From Buchananella felis (GTDB lineage Bacteria; Actinomycetota; Actinomycetes; Actinomycetales; Actinomycetaceae), in NCBI RefSeq assembly GCF_041380015.1, contig NZ_CP159978.1: DNA of 64,000 bases. One strand, given 5' to 3'. Of this stretch, positions 34,987 to 44,383 are shown in pieces. Below the pieces are notes generated by a model. That model worked only from the letters and a program-made list of their open reading frames with translations, searched no databases and was not told the origin of the DNA. The translations under genes were made by a program, and so were the position numbers. Positions within the stretch are counted from its first letter, which is position 1. The number at the start of each line of letters is the position of its first letter.

Positions 34987-35987
34987 GCCTCGCTCACCGT
35001 GGGGTGGGTGAACGCGAAGCCGGAGTCCAGCAGGGCTCGCGGCCGCACGTTCGCGTCCGCCAGCAGCAGGGCGTCGGCAGCCTCCCGCCCCAGCGCCATG
35101 CGCAAGCCGAACGCCGGGGCCGGCAGCCAGAAGGGGCGGCGCAGCAGCCGGGCGACTGCGCGGCCAACGTCGTTCGCCGTGGCCGGGGTGGGGCCGCACA
35201 GGTTCACCGGGCCGGTCAGGCGGTGGTCGATCACGTGCAGGATCGCGCCGACCTCGTCGGCCAGGGAGATCCACGGCCACACCTGGCGCCCGCCGGCCAG
35301 CGGGCCGGCCAACCCCAGCCGGGTGATGGCGATGAGCGGGCGCAGGAAGGACTCGCGGTGCACCACGGGCGCGGTGCGCAGCAGTGCCACGTCGGTGCCC
35401 GGGGCGGCGGCGAGCGCCTGGGCCTCCCAGCGCTGGCACAGCCCGGCCAGGAAGGTAGCCCCGGGCGCGCCAGACTCCGTCAGCTCCGCCCCCGGCTGGC
35501 TGCCGTAGAAGCCGACCGCGGACGCGCTCACCAGCAGCGGCTGGCCCGCACCGCCCGCCGTACCGCCCGAGCCGTCCGCCGCACCGCCCGCCGTACCGCC
35601 CGAGCCGTCCGCCGCACCGCCCGCCGTACCGCCCGAGCCGTCCGTCGCACCGCCCGCCGTACTGGCCTGTGTACCGCCCGGCAGCTCGGCAAGTGCCCGC
35701 ACCACGGTGCGCACAGGGGCCAGCCGGGAGGCCGCCAGCTCGCGCCGGTACTTGGCGGTCCACGGCAGGCGGGCGATGCTGGCGCCGTTGAGCACCACCA
35801 CCGCGTCCGCGCCGGCCAGCACCCCCGCATCCAGCACGCCCCTAGAAGGCTCCCACCTGGCCTCGAACGGTCCGCGCGGCTCGCGCCGCACCAGGCAGGT
35901 CACGGCGTCGCCGCGCCCGCGCAGGGCGGCCACCAGCTCGCCGCCGATCAGCCCGGAGGCCCCGGCCACCACGATCCTCTTGCTCAC
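34965..35987 (-). CDS. TIGR01777-type NAD-dependent epimerase/dehydratase family protein
   Basis: A 340-residue short-chain dehydrogenase-like protein. The Rossmann motif is VVAGASGLIGGEL (7-19), followed by LNGASIARLPW. SASAVGFYGSQPG and the C-terminal DUF1731-like tail (LDSGFAFTHPTVSEAIQAAL) are typical. Between LAELPGG and QPLLVSAS lies an 11-residue Gly/Ala/Ser/Thr repeat, made by a 33-bp DNA repeat. The GTG start overlaps the previous stop as GTGA. Function is unknown; relatives are sometimes linked to cell division inhibition (SulA-like name). Confidence 0.88.
   Translation of the reverse strand: MSKRIVVAGASGLIGGELVAALRGRGDAVTCLVRREPRGPFEARWEPSRGVLDAGVLAGADAVVVLNGASIARLPWTAKYRRELAASRLAPVRTVVRALAELPGGTQASTAGGATDGSGGTAGGAADGSGGTAGGAADGSGGTAGGAGQPLLVSASAVGFYGSQPGAELTESGAPGATFLAGLCQRWEAQALAAAPGTDVALLRTAPVVHRESFLRPLIAITRLGLAGPLAGGRQVWPWISLADEVGAILHVIDHRLTGPVNLCGPTPATANDVGRAVARLLRRPFWLPAPAFGLRMALGREAADALLLADANVRPRALLDSGFAFTHPTVSEAIQAALE
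35557..35661. repeat. 33-bp in-frame minisatellite
   Basis: The unit starting GCCGTACCGCCCGAGCCGTC begins at 35557, 35590, 35623 and 35656, three full copies and part of a fourth. The period is a multiple of 3, so copy number can change without breaking the reading frame. Confidence 0.92.
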
Positions 35988-36412
35988 GTTCGCTCCCACG
36001 GCTCTGGGCCTCCCCCGATGACGCTAAAGAGCGGATGGGCGCTCGGGCTAGCAGCCTCCCAGCGCTCGCGGTCTGCGGGGGAGCGCTGGGCCAGCTTGGC
36101 GCCCAGGTGGGCCCACTCGTAGTCCAGTTGCCCGCTGGTCACCGGGATCGGTGCCACCCGCGCACCCGGGTGGATGATCTTGGAGGCGTCGAAGCGGTAG
36201 CCGCGGGCGCTGGCCTCCGCGTGCAGGGCGCTCAGGAACGCCCCCATCGCCTCCAGCGGCGCCTCCGCCTGGCGGAAGCGCTCCAACTGCGGGTGGTGCT
36301 GGTAGCCCTTCGTCTTGCCGGCCAGCACCGCCTGCGCCAGCAGCGCCTCGCGCCACCCGGCCACCAGCCCGGCCCGATCCAGGTGGGCGGGGTGCAGGGA
36401 CCACAGCCGCAT
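35984..36412 (-). CDS. Pyrimidine-dimer DNA glycosylase / endonuclease V family protein
   Basis: A 142-residue protein. The N-terminus MRLWSLHPAHLDRAGLVAGW, then REALLAQAVLAGKTKGYQHH, is the hallmark of the pyrimidine-dimer glycosylase (Pyr_excise) family, small enzymes that start repair of UV damage. The ATG directly follows the MmpL stop (TAGATG), and its own stop overlaps the epimerase start. The three genes thus form one tight unit. The functional link between them is not obvious. Confidence 0.8.
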   Translation of the reverse strand: MRLWSLHPAHLDRAGLVAGWREALLAQAVLAGKTKGYQHHPQLERFRQAEAPLEAMGAFLSALHAEASARGYRFDASKIIHPGARVAPIPVTSGQLDYEWAHLGAKLAQRSPADRERWEAASPSAHPLFSVIGGGPEPWERT

Positions 36413-38827
36413 CTACTTACCCCCGGAGCTCTGCCGCTTGGACGACGCTCCGCCCGCCGCCCTCTTGTAACCGCCCGCCGCCCTCTTGGGGCCGCTCGCC
36501 GCCCCACCGGCCGGGTCGCCGGCCTCCGACCCGGCCAGGCGCGCGCTGGCGCCGACGGGGGCAGGGGGCGTGGGCGCGGCAGCGTCGTGCATCAACTTAG
36601 ATGGCCACCAGATGCGCGGCCCGATGTCCAGGCCGAGGGCCGGCACCAGCAAGGTGCGCACCACGAAGGTGTCCAGCAGCACGCCGAAGGCCACGATGAA
36701 AGCCAACTGCGCCAGGAACAGGATCGGGATGACGAACAGGGCGGCAAACGTGGCCGCCAGCACCAGACCGGCGGAGGTGATGACCCCGCCGGTGATGGCC
36801 AGGCCGCGCGTGATGCCGGCGCGGGTGCCGTGCTGCAGGGTTTCCTCGCGCACGCGGGCCATCAGGAAGATGTTGTAGTCGATGCCCAGCGCCACCAGGA
36901 ACACGAAGCCGAACAGCGGCACGGAGGCGTCCGCGCCCGGGAAGTCCAGCAGGTAGTTGAAGATCCACGCGGAGATGCCCATCGCGGTGGCGAAGGACAG
37001 GGCGGTGGTGGCGATCAGGACGATCGGGGCCAGCACCGAGCGCAGCAGCAGGATCAGGATCACCCAGATCACGAACAGCACCACTGGCAGGATCAGGTTG
37101 CGGTCGTGGATGGAGGCGGCCGTGGTGTCCACGGCGGTAGCGGTCACGCCGCCCACCAGCGCGCCGGGGACCTCGCGGTGCAGCGTGGTGCGTAGGTCGT
37201 CGATGGTGGCCGCCGCCGCGTCGGAGTCCGGGGCGTCGGTGAGCGTGGCCTGCAACAGCACGTCCCCGCCCGCGACCGTGGGGGTGGCCGGCGGGGTGCC
37301 GGGCGGGCCCAGCGGCACGATGCCCTCGGAGGTGATCGGGGCGGCCCCGGCCGGGGAGTCGGCGCTGACCACGGAGATTCCCTCGATGCCGGAGAAGGAC
37401 TCCAGGATCAGCACGGCGGTCTCCAGCTCTGCCTGCGGCACGATGACCTGGGCCGGGCTGCCGGAGCCGCCGGGGAAGTGCTTGCCCAGCGCCACCTGGC
37501 CGTCGCGGGCCTGGGAGGTGCCCAGCACTAGCTCGGACTGCGGCACGCCGCCCACCTTCAGCTGCGGCACGCCCAGCGCGCCGATCAGCAGCACCACGGT
37601 GGTGACCACCCAGATGGTGCGCGGGCGGCGCTGCACCCAGCGGGCCAGGCGGGTCCACAGGCCGCCGGTGGGCATGCCGCCCTCGGCGGCCACCACCTCC
37701 GGTTCGAAGCGCGGGGCGCTGGGCCAGAACGCCACCCTGCCCAGCAGGTAGAGGGCTGCGGGCAGCATGGTCAGGGCCGCCAGCATGGCGAAGGCGATAC
37801 CGATGGAGGCCACCGGCCCCAGCGCTGCGTTGGACTTCAGGTCGCTCAGCAGCAGGCACATCAGGCCGGCGATGACCGTGGAACCGGAGGCCAGGATCGG
37901 CTCCACGGATCCCTTCCAGGCGGCGCGCGTGGCCTGCCACTTGTCGCGGGTCACCCGCAGCTCCTCGCGGTAGCGCGAGACGTAGAGCAGCGAGTAGTCG
38001 GTGGCCGCGCCGATGACCAGGATGAACAAGATTCCCTGCGTCTGGCCGTTGAGCAGCAGCACCTCCCACTTGGCCAGCCACCACACGGTCAGCAGCGCGG
38101 CGCACAGCGCGAACAGGCTGGTGGCCAGCACGGCGATGGGCAGCAGGAAGGAGCGGTAGACCAGCACCAGGATCACCAGCACCGCCACCAGGGCCACGAT
38201 CAGCAGCAGCCCGTCGATGCCGCCGAACGCGGTGACCAGGTCTGAGGTGAAGCCGGCCGGGCCGGTGACGTAGACGGTGAAGCCGTCTGGGGCATCCTGG
38301 CGCAGCGTGGAGAGCAGGGCGGTGACGGAGTCGTTGATGTCCGCGCCCTCCTCGATGGCCATGAAGGCCTGTGCCGCCAGGGTGTCCTCTGAGACGAGCG
38401 CGGGGGAGTAGGCGTCGCTCACGCCCTCCACCTGCGCGGCCTTACCCAGTAGCTCCATCAGCTGGCCCTGGGTCTGCTTGTCGATGGGGGAGTCGGTGGT
38501 GAAGACGACGATGGCCGGGATGTCGTTTGAGCTGCGGAATTCGCCCAGGCGCTCTTGCACCTGCGTGGCCTCCGCCGACGACGGTAGGAACGCCGCCAGG
38601 CTGTTGGACGCCACCTCCCCCACGCGCCCGAAGTAGGGGCCGCCGATCGCGGCGACCGCCAGCCACGCCAGCAGCAGCACTACCGAGACGATGGCGCGGC
38701 CGGCGCTCTTGCTCCTGGTGGACGACGCTGCCTCCCGGCCGCCCCCACCAGCTGGCGTCCTGCGTGGGTCTGGGCGCCTGGCGGGCGCGGTGGAGGGGGA
38801 GCTGGACGAGGACCGGGGAGAGCTCAT
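36413..38827 (-). CDS. MmpL/RND-family membrane transporter
   Basis: An 804-residue MMPL-family protein with about 12 membrane helices in two halves, each with a large outer loop after the first helix. GAATDYSLLYVSRYREEL and LGIDYNIFLMARVREETL carry the conserved Asp-Tyr pairs for proton relay. It probably exports lipids or small toxic molecules. N- and C-terminal cytoplasmic tails are Ser/Ala/Gly-rich and contain copies of the dispersed GGACGACGCT-type motif. ATG 38827 was chosen; an in-frame TTG lies 18 bases upstream. Confidence 0.92.
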   Translation of the reverse strand: MSSPRSSSSSPSTAPARRPDPRRTPAGGGGREAASSTRSKSAGRAIVSVVLLLAWLAVAAIGGPYFGRVGEVASNSLAAFLPSSAEATQVQERLGEFRSSNDIPAIVVFTTDSPIDKQTQGQLMELLGKAAQVEGVSDAYSPALVSEDTLAAQAFMAIEEGADINDSVTALLSTLRQDAPDGFTVYVTGPAGFTSDLVTAFGGIDGLLLIVALVAVLVILVLVYRSFLLPIAVLATSLFALCAALLTVWWLAKWEVLLLNGQTQGILFILVIGAATDYSLLYVSRYREELRVTRDKWQATRAAWKGSVEPILASGSTVIAGLMCLLLSDLKSNAALGPVASIGIAFAMLAALTMLPAALYLLGRVAFWPSAPRFEPEVVAAEGGMPTGGLWTRLARWVQRRPRTIWVVTTVVLLIGALGVPQLKVGGVPQSELVLGTSQARDGQVALGKHFPGGSGSPAQVIVPQAELETAVLILESFSGIEGISVVSADSPAGAAPITSEGIVPLGPPGTPPATPTVAGGDVLLQATLTDAPDSDAAAATIDDLRTTLHREVPGALVGGVTATAVDTTAASIHDRNLILPVVLFVIWVILILLLRSVLAPIVLIATTALSFATAMGISAWIFNYLLDFPGADASVPLFGFVFLVALGIDYNIFLMARVREETLQHGTRAGITRGLAITGGVITSAGLVLAATFAALFVIPILFLAQLAFIVAFGVLLDTFVVRTLLVPALGLDIGPRIWWPSKLMHDAAAPTPPAPVGASARLAGSEAGDPAGGAASGPKRAAGGYKRAAGGASSKRQSSGGK

Positions 38828-39118
38828 GCCTGCGTTCCGTTTCAATCGGGCGAGACCAGGGCGCGGCTAGGTGGCCGGGCCGGCACTCGCTAACTGGCAA
38901 CATTCTGGCAGCGTGTCAGCTTCGCAACAATCGGATGCGACGGCTTGGGGTGAACTGTCGTCAAGCCGCCTGTTGCCCAGGCGGCGCGGGGGCAAGCCGG
39001 GGCACGCCCGCGGGCTAGGCCGAAGTCGGGCGGGGCGCGGCACCTATGACAAATGTCAGTGCTGGCCGCGCTACGCCTGCCACTTCTGGCGTCGCGCCGG
39101 CCGGGCCACACTGGCGGC
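38828..39118. other. Divergent MmpL / ABC exporter intergenic region
   Basis: About 290 bp without a gene. It contains the perfect palindrome TGACAAATGTCA at 39047-39058 and otherwise no clear feature. Confidence 0.4.
39047..39058. promoter_or_regulatory. Palindrome TGACAAATGTCA upstream of ABC/two-component operon
   Basis: A perfect 12-bp dyad 61 bp before the ATPase start. It is a good candidate site for the NarL-type response regulator coded downstream, since such systems often control their own ABC exporter. Confidence 0.5.
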
Positions 39119-40045
39119 ATGGAAGATTCCCGCATTCCCACCGCAATCGAGGTCGCCGCCGTCACCAAGCGATTTGGTGCCACCACCGCCGTGGACGACG
39201 TCTCCGTGTCCGTGCCCTCCGGCCAGATCCTGGCCCTGCTGGGCAAGAACGGCGCAGGCAAGACCACGCTGATCGACATGATCCTGGGGCTCCAGGCCCC
39301 CGACTCCGGCCGGGTTTCCCTGTGGGGAGGCCCGCCGCGTCAGGCGATCAAGCGCTCGGCCGTGGGGGTGGTGCACCAGACGGGCGCGCTGCTGCTGGAC
39401 CACACGGTGGGGCAGATGCTGCACCTGTTCGCCTCCACCCACGCCACCGCCCTGCCCCTGGAGCAGGTGCTGGCCGAGACGCACCTGACCGAGCTGCGCG
39501 GCAGGCGGATCGGCAAGCTCTCCGGCGGCGAGCAGCAGCGGGTGCGCCTGGCGTTGGCGCTGCTGCCGGACCCGCTGCTGCTGATCCTGGACGAGCCCAC
39601 CGCCGGCATGGACGCCACGGCCCGCCGCGAGTTCTGGGACATGATGGCCACCCAGGCCGAGCGCGGTCGCACCATCGTGTTCGCCACGCACTACCTGGCC
39701 GAAGCCGAGCAGTTCGCCCAGCGCACAGTCATCATGAAGGACGGCGCGATCGTGGCCGACGCCCCCACCGACGAGCTGCGTCGCCTGTCCCGCCTGCGCA
39801 CCCTGCGTGCCCTGGTGCCCGCCGCTCGGCGCGGGCAGACCGAGTCCGCCCTGGCCGGCTGCGGACTGGGCGGGGCCGATTTCGAGTGGCGCCTGGCCGA
39901 CGTTCCTGCCGGCGAGGCGGAGCTGGTGGCGCGCTGCGCCCAGACCGACCAGGTGGCCCGCGCCCTGCTGGACCTGGACGGGGTACACGACCTGGAGATC
40001 ACCTCCCCGTCCCTGGAGGACGCCTTCGCCCGCCTGACCTCCTGA
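39119..40045 (+). CDS. ABC transporter ATP-binding protein
   Basis: A 308-residue ATPase of the ABC-2 drug/lantibiotic exporter type (CcmA family). Walker A is GKNGAGKT (42-49), the signature LSGGEQQR lies near 140, Walker B LLLILDEPTAGMD follows, then the H-loop ATHYLAEAE. The C-terminal 80 residues are the usual extension of this group. It pairs with the permease at 40101 and the sensor/regulator pair at 41065-42847. ATG 39119 starts right before the fold. Confidence 0.93.
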   Translation: MEDSRIPTAIEVAAVTKRFGATTAVDDVSVSVPSGQILALLGKNGAGKTTLIDMILGLQAPDSGRVSLWGGPPRQAIKRSAVGVVHQTGALLLDHTVGQMLHLFASTHATALPLEQVLAETHLTELRGRRIGKLSGGEQQRVRLALALLPDPLLLILDEPTAGMDATARREFWDMMATQAERGRTIVFATHYLAEAEQFAQRTVIMKDGAIVADAPTDELRRLSRLRTLRALVPAARRGQTESALAGCGLGGADFEWRLADVPAGEAELVARCAQTDQVARALLDLDGVHDLEITSPSLEDAFARLTS

Positions 40046-40100
40046 CCGCTGCCCCATCAGAACCGCTCCACCCTCACCTCTCCTCGGAAGAAACAGAGAA

Positions 40101-40916
40101 ATGATCAGCACCGCCTCGAACCCAACCAGCCCCGCCACCATCCCAGACCTGCGCTCGCGCCCGCTCACCCCGGGCTGGCGCGGAATCGGCTGGGTGTTTT
40201 GGTACAGCTTCGTCAAGCTGGTGACCAATCCCTACTCCGTCGGTTTCGCCGTGCTCATGCCCACCTTCATGTACCTCATGTTCGGCGCCGGCCAGGCCTA
40301 CTCCCAGCAGTGGACGGTCAACTCAAACGTGGCCGCAGTGGTGCTGGTGAACATGGCCCTGTACGGCACCATCATGACCACCTCCTCGATGGGCTCGGTG
40401 GTGGCGCTGGAGCGCACCAGCGGCATCTCCCGGCTCTACGCCATGACCCCGCTGAGCTCGATGGGCGCCATCCTGGCCCGCATCGGCGCGGCCATGCTCA
40501 CCGCGGCCGTCGTGACCGGGATCGTCTTCACGGTGGGAGCCCTGACCGGGGCACGCATGTACGCCGGCGCCTGGGTGCAGGCCGCCCTCCTCATCGTCGC
40601 CCTCTCCGCCCTGCCCGCCGCCGTGGGCCTGGCCTGCGCCTTCCTGGTGCGCAGCGACGGCGCCTTCGCCCTCACCAGCGGCATCACCGTGGTGGGCTCC
40701 TTCGCGGCGGGACTGTTCATCCCGCTAAACCAGATGGGCTCCTTCTGGGCCGCCGTGGCCCCCTGGACCCCGTTCTACGGCATGACCAACATCGTCCAGC
40801 TCTCCTCCTACGGCTGGGCGGCCTTCAAGTGGAGCTGGCTGCTCAACTACCTGGCCTGGACCGTGCTGTTCGCGCTCGCGGCAGCGTGGGGCAACCACCG
40901 CAACACCGGGCGTTAA
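40101..40916 (+). CDS. ABC-2 type permease
   Basis: A 271-residue membrane protein with six hydrophobic segments, typical of ABC-2 exporters. The middle region NMALYGTIMTTSSMGSVVAL and ERTSGISRLYAMTPLSS matches the family's coupling region. It works with the preceding ATPase; 55 bases separate them. The exported compound is unknown. Confidence 0.9.
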   Translation: MISTASNPTSPATIPDLRSRPLTPGWRGIGWVFWYSFVKLVTNPYSVGFAVLMPTFMYLMFGAGQAYSQQWTVNSNVAAVVLVNMALYGTIMTTSSMGSVVALERTSGISRLYAMTPLSSMGAILARIGAAMLTAAVVTGIVFTVGALTGARMYAGAWVQAALLIVALSALPAAVGLACAFLVRSDGAFALTSGITVVGSFAAGLFIPLNQMGSFWAAVAPWTPFYGMTNIVQLSSYGWAAFKWSWLLNYLAWTVLFALAAAWGNHRNTGR

Positions 40917-41064
40917 CGCCCAGAGGGCGGCGGGCGGAGCGTCGGACACCCGCAGGCCACCGCGAAGGCGGCAACCGGGTCAGGCGGCGGGCGCGGCGTT
41001 GGACAATGCGGACAACCGCGCCGTCGGGCGGGCAAACTAGCAACAAACGGCGAGGAGGAAGACG

Positions 41065-42213
41065 GTGAAGCAAGCTGAGGCGGGTGCACGCTTCTGGGGC
41101 GTGCCGCTGGAGCGGTGGACGGCGCTGAAGTGGTCCTCGCCGTCCCTGCTCTTCATGGGCTTCGGCTTCCACGCCGCCTTCGGCTACGGCCTGACCACCC
41201 TGGAGGGCGCCGTCTACTTCGCGGGAATGGTGGCCATGCTGGTCACCTACGTGGCCTCCTGGCTCATCAACGACCCCGCCCCGCGCACCACCGCCGGCTG
41301 GCGCGCATTCCTGCTCACCACCGCGCTCATGGCGCTCTTGCAGGTGGGGCTGGCGGGGTGGTCGGCGAGCAACGGCGGCGCGGGCATGCTCTTCATGCTC
41401 TGCTACGTGGCCGCCCAGGTGGCTCTCCAGTCCCCGCGCCGCTGGGTGTGGCCCGGCGTGGTGGCCGTGCTGGTGCTAGCCATGGCCGAATACTGGCTCT
41501 TCCCGCTGGAGACGGTGTTCGCGCTCATGGTCATCGGCGTCACCCTGGCCTCCTGCCTGTTCTCCCGCTACGCCGTGGAGGCCGAATACCGCAAGGAACT
41601 CGAGGCCGCCCAGGCCCTGGAGATCGCCCAGGAGCGCGAGCGCAACCGCATGAGCGCCGACCTGCACGACATCCTGGGCCACACCCTCACCGGCATCACC
41701 ATCAAGGCAGACCTGGCCGGGCGCCTCCTGGACGCCGGCCGCGCGGAGGAGGCCCGCGCCCACATCGACGAGCTCACCGAACTCTCCCGCACCGCCCTGA
41801 CCGAAATCCGCCAGGTAGTCAGCGCCAACCGAGTGCTGCTGCCGGAGGCGGAACTCGACAGCGCCCGCCGGCTGATAGAGGGCGCCGGGGCCAGCTTCGA
41901 GGCCACCGTGGAGGGCCTGCCCGCCCCGGGAGTCGATTCCACCCTGGTGGCCCACACCATCCGCGAGGCCGCCACCAACGCCGTACGCCACTCCGTGTGC
42001 TCCTACGTCAAGGTCAGGGTGCACCCCGCCGGCGTTACCGTGGTGAACGACGTCGCCGCCCGCCTGCCCCTATTTCGGGCCACCGGCGCTGCAGACAAGA
42101 GCGCGGGCACCGGGCTGAGCGGGCTGCGCGCCCGCGTGGGGGAGCGCGGGCACCTCACCTGGGGGCAGCGCGACGGGCAATGGAAGGTAGAACTGGAGCT
42201 GAACCATGAGTGA
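41065..42213 (+). CDS. Sensor histidine kinase, NarL/DesK type
   Basis: A 382-residue kinase with five or six N-terminal membrane helices (about 22-165). The HisKA_3 domain has H201 in MSADLHDILGHT. The HATPase part is compact, with REAATNAVRHS (N box) and GTGLSGLRARV (G box). It phosphorylates the response regulator coded next, with which it overlaps by 8 bases. The GTG start follows GAGGAGGA. It probably senses membrane or drug stress and controls the ABC exporter upstream. Confidence 0.93.
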   Translation: MKQAEAGARFWGVPLERWTALKWSSPSLLFMGFGFHAAFGYGLTTLEGAVYFAGMVAMLVTYVASWLINDPAPRTTAGWRAFLLTTALMALLQVGLAGWSASNGGAGMLFMLCYVAAQVALQSPRRWVWPGVVAVLVLAMAEYWLFPLETVFALMVIGVTLASCLFSRYAVEAEYRKELEAAQALEIAQERERNRMSADLHDILGHTLTGITIKADLAGRLLDAGRAEEARAHIDELTELSRTALTEIRQVVSANRVLLPEAELDSARRLIEGAGASFEATVEGLPAPGVDSTLVAHTIREAATNAVRHSVCSYVKVRVHPAGVTVVNDVAARLPLFRATGAADKSAGTGLSGLRARVGERGHLTWGQRDGQWKVELELNHE

Positions 42214-42847
42214 ACCCATCCGCCTGCTGGTAGCGGACGACCAGTCCATGGTGCGCGGCGCCATCGCCACCCTGCTGAGCCTGGAAGCCGACCTGGAGGT
42301 GGTGGGCCAGGCCGGGGACGGGCGCCAGGCGCTCGCTGCGTTGGCGGAGCTGGCCGCCCGGTCCGGGCGGCCCGGGGCGCCGGTGGACGTGGTGCTCATG
42401 GACGTGGAGATGCCCGGCGGGGACGGGATCACCGCCTGCGCGCAGATCCGCCAGCGCTATCCCGGCACGCGCGTGCTCATGCTGACCACCTTCGGACGGC
42501 CCGGCTACGTGCAGCGCTCCCTGGACGCCGGGGCCGCCGGGTTTGTGGTGAAGGACGCCCCCTCGGAGCAGCTGGCCGAGGCCGTGCGGCGGGTCCATGC
42601 CGGCCTGCGCGTGATCGACCCGAGCCTGGCCGTGGAGACCCTCTCGCGCGGCACCTCGCCCCTCACCGAGCGGGAGGAGGAGGTGCTGCGCGCGGTGGCC
42701 GAGGGCGGCACGATCGCGGACGTGGCCGCCCAGCTCGGGGTCGGCCAGGGCACCGTGCGCAACCACGTCAGCGCGGCCATGCTGAAGACGCACGCCCGCA
42801 CCCGGGCCGAGGCCGCCCGCATCGCCACCGAGGCCGGCTGGCTCTAG
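42206..42847 (+). CDS. LuxR/NarL-family response regulator
   Basis: A 213-residue regulator. The receiver domain has the acidic pair DD (11-12), phospho-acceptor D66 in VVLMDVEMPGG, and a conserved Lys in VVKDAPSE. A LuxR-type helix-turn-helix fills the C-terminus (LTEREEEVLRAVAEGGTIAD and following). It is translationally coupled to the kinase gene. Confidence 0.94.
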   Translation: MSEPIRLLVADDQSMVRGAIATLLSLEADLEVVGQAGDGRQALAALAELAARSGRPGAPVDVVLMDVEMPGGDGITACAQIRQRYPGTRVLMLTTFGRPGYVQRSLDAGAAGFVVKDAPSEQLAEAVRRVHAGLRVIDPSLAVETLSRGTSPLTEREEEVLRAVAEGGTIADVAAQLGVGQGTVRNHVSAAMLKTHARTRAEAARIATEAGWL

Positions 42848-42880
42848 GGCGGGAAGACGGCAGAGACGGGCGCGGCGCCG

Positions 42881-44143
42881 CTAGCGCGCGGCGTTGGCCG
42901 CCTCCAGCAGCTCCACGCTCCGGGTGGCAGAGGTGGCGCACTCGGTGCGAACCAGGGCGGCCACCTCGGCGCAGCGGGCACGCAGGGCAGCGTCGTCCAC
43001 CATCTCCCGCAGCTCCTCGGCAAGGGCCTCGGCGTGGTAGAAGCGCGGCAGCAACTCGCGGGCCACGCCCAGGCGGACGGCGGACTCGGAATTGTCGAAC
43101 TGGTCGTAGCCCACCGGGCGGATCAGCTGCGGCACGCCCGCGCGCAACGCCTGCGCCATCGTGCCGATCCCGCCATGGTGCACAAACACCGCCGCCCGGC
43201 TCATCAGCACCGAGTAGGGGGCGTAGCGCACCGTGATCACGTTCTCGGGCAGGTTGGCCGGCACCAGCTCCGGGTACTGGCACATCAGGATGCCGCGCAG
43301 GCCCGTGCGCCGGCACGCCTCCACCGACTCCGCGAAGAACGGGCGCGCCTTCATGTTCGGCGTGCCGGCCGTGAACACCACCGGCGCAGGCCCGGCCGCC
43401 AGGAACTCCTCCACCTCGGCGGGCAGGGACTTGCCGCCCTGCTCGTCGTTCAGCACGAAGCTGGTCTGCACCAACTGGGCCGGCCAATCCGGGGCGTGGG
43501 AGAACCACTCGGGGAACAAACCCAACATCATGTGAGCCTGGTTGTGCCAAGCCATCACCCCTCCACGAATCGGGGCCAGCCCGTAGGAGGAGCGAATCTG
43601 GTTCAACGGGTGAGTGAAGTGGCGCTTGAAGAACATGCGGTCCGCGCCCCGCCAGATCAGTCGGTTGACCCGCCGGGAACGGATCAGCTTGCGGCCCAGG
43701 TCCAGCTGCGTGGCGTAGCGCGGCGGCTGCGCAAAGGAACCGATGGAGGCCGCCGCCAGGTGCAGCGTCACGTCCAGCGTGTCCGTGATCTCCGCCAGCA
43801 CCCGGTGGGCCGGCATGAACAGGCCCCCCAGGGCAAGGGTGTCACCGGGCACCACGTCCGCCCGCATCGCCTCCACGAACGGGCCCACGCCCTCCACCTG
43901 GCGCTCCAGGGCCACCTTCAAGGACTGCAGCGGATTGGTCTTTTGCACCTCGCGCACAACCGAGTCGTAGACCTCGTCGGAAGAAAGCGGCACGTAGCGG
44001 GCGCCAGTGGACTGCGCCCACTCCTGGAACTTCGGAAAGCCGTAGACCACCACCTCGTGGCCGCGCGCCACCGCCTCCTTCGCGATCGCCAGATAAGGCA
44101 GCATGTCGCCGTAACTACCCATGGGGCTAAGCAAGAGTCGCAT
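42881..44143 (-). CDS. GT1-family (macrolide/UGT-like) glycosyltransferase
   Basis: A 420-residue GT-B glycosyltransferase. The N-terminal MRLLLSPMGSYGDMLPYLAI is the acceptor-side Rossmann start. The donor-binding signature HHGGIGTMAQALRAGVPQLI is near residue 320, followed by PVGYDQFDNS. It adds a sugar to a lipid or secondary metabolite; the partners are unknown. ATG 44143 was chosen: AAGGAGAGG lies about 10 bases upstream. It is divergent from tRNA-Pro. Confidence 0.88.
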   Translation of the reverse strand: MRLLLSPMGSYGDMLPYLAIAKEAVARGHEVVVYGFPKFQEWAQSTGARYVPLSSDEVYDSVVREVQKTNPLQSLKVALERQVEGVGPFVEAMRADVVPGDTLALGGLFMPAHRVLAEITDTLDVTLHLAAASIGSFAQPPRYATQLDLGRKLIRSRRVNRLIWRGADRMFFKRHFTHPLNQIRSSYGLAPIRGGVMAWHNQAHMMLGLFPEWFSHAPDWPAQLVQTSFVLNDEQGGKSLPAEVEEFLAAGPAPVVFTAGTPNMKARPFFAESVEACRRTGLRGILMCQYPELVPANLPENVITVRYAPYSVLMSRAAVFVHHGGIGTMAQALRAGVPQLIRPVGYDQFDNSESAVRLGVARELLPRFYHAEALAEELREMVDDAALRARCAEVAALVRTECATSATRSVELLEAANAAR

Positions 44144-44298
44144 AGATATAGCCTCTCCTTCCGGGTCAATTGTGGCCCACCGTTCCGGCGGGGACATCCG
44201 CCACAAGGCCTAGCTGTGGGTGGGCGCCCAGGCGTCGGCGAGGGGACATGTATTCTGTAGCCTGCCCCGCAAGGGCAGCGGCCTAAACGCCGCATGAA

Positions 44299-44374
44299 CG
44301 GGCTGTGGCGCAGGTGGTAGCGCGTCCGCTTTGGGAGCGGAAGGCCGCGAGTTCGAGTCTCGCCAGCCCGACCA
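44299..44374 (+). tRNA. tRNA-Pro (TGG)
   Basis: Acceptor CGGGCTG/CAGCCCG, anticodon loop TTTGGGA giving TGG, T-arm GCGAGTTCGAGTCTCGC. CCA is encoded at 44372-44374. A TATTCT box near 44250 is a possible -10. Confidence 0.95.
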
Positions 44375-44383
44375 GCCGAGTAG

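Noticed and set aside
33489..36122. 877-codon plus-strand frame opposite the MBL nuclease and epimerase
   Set aside because: Antisense shadow running across two real genes and their gap.
38890..39279. Minus-strand frame over the ABC promoter region
   Set aside because: Shadow of the ATPase gene start with no family features.
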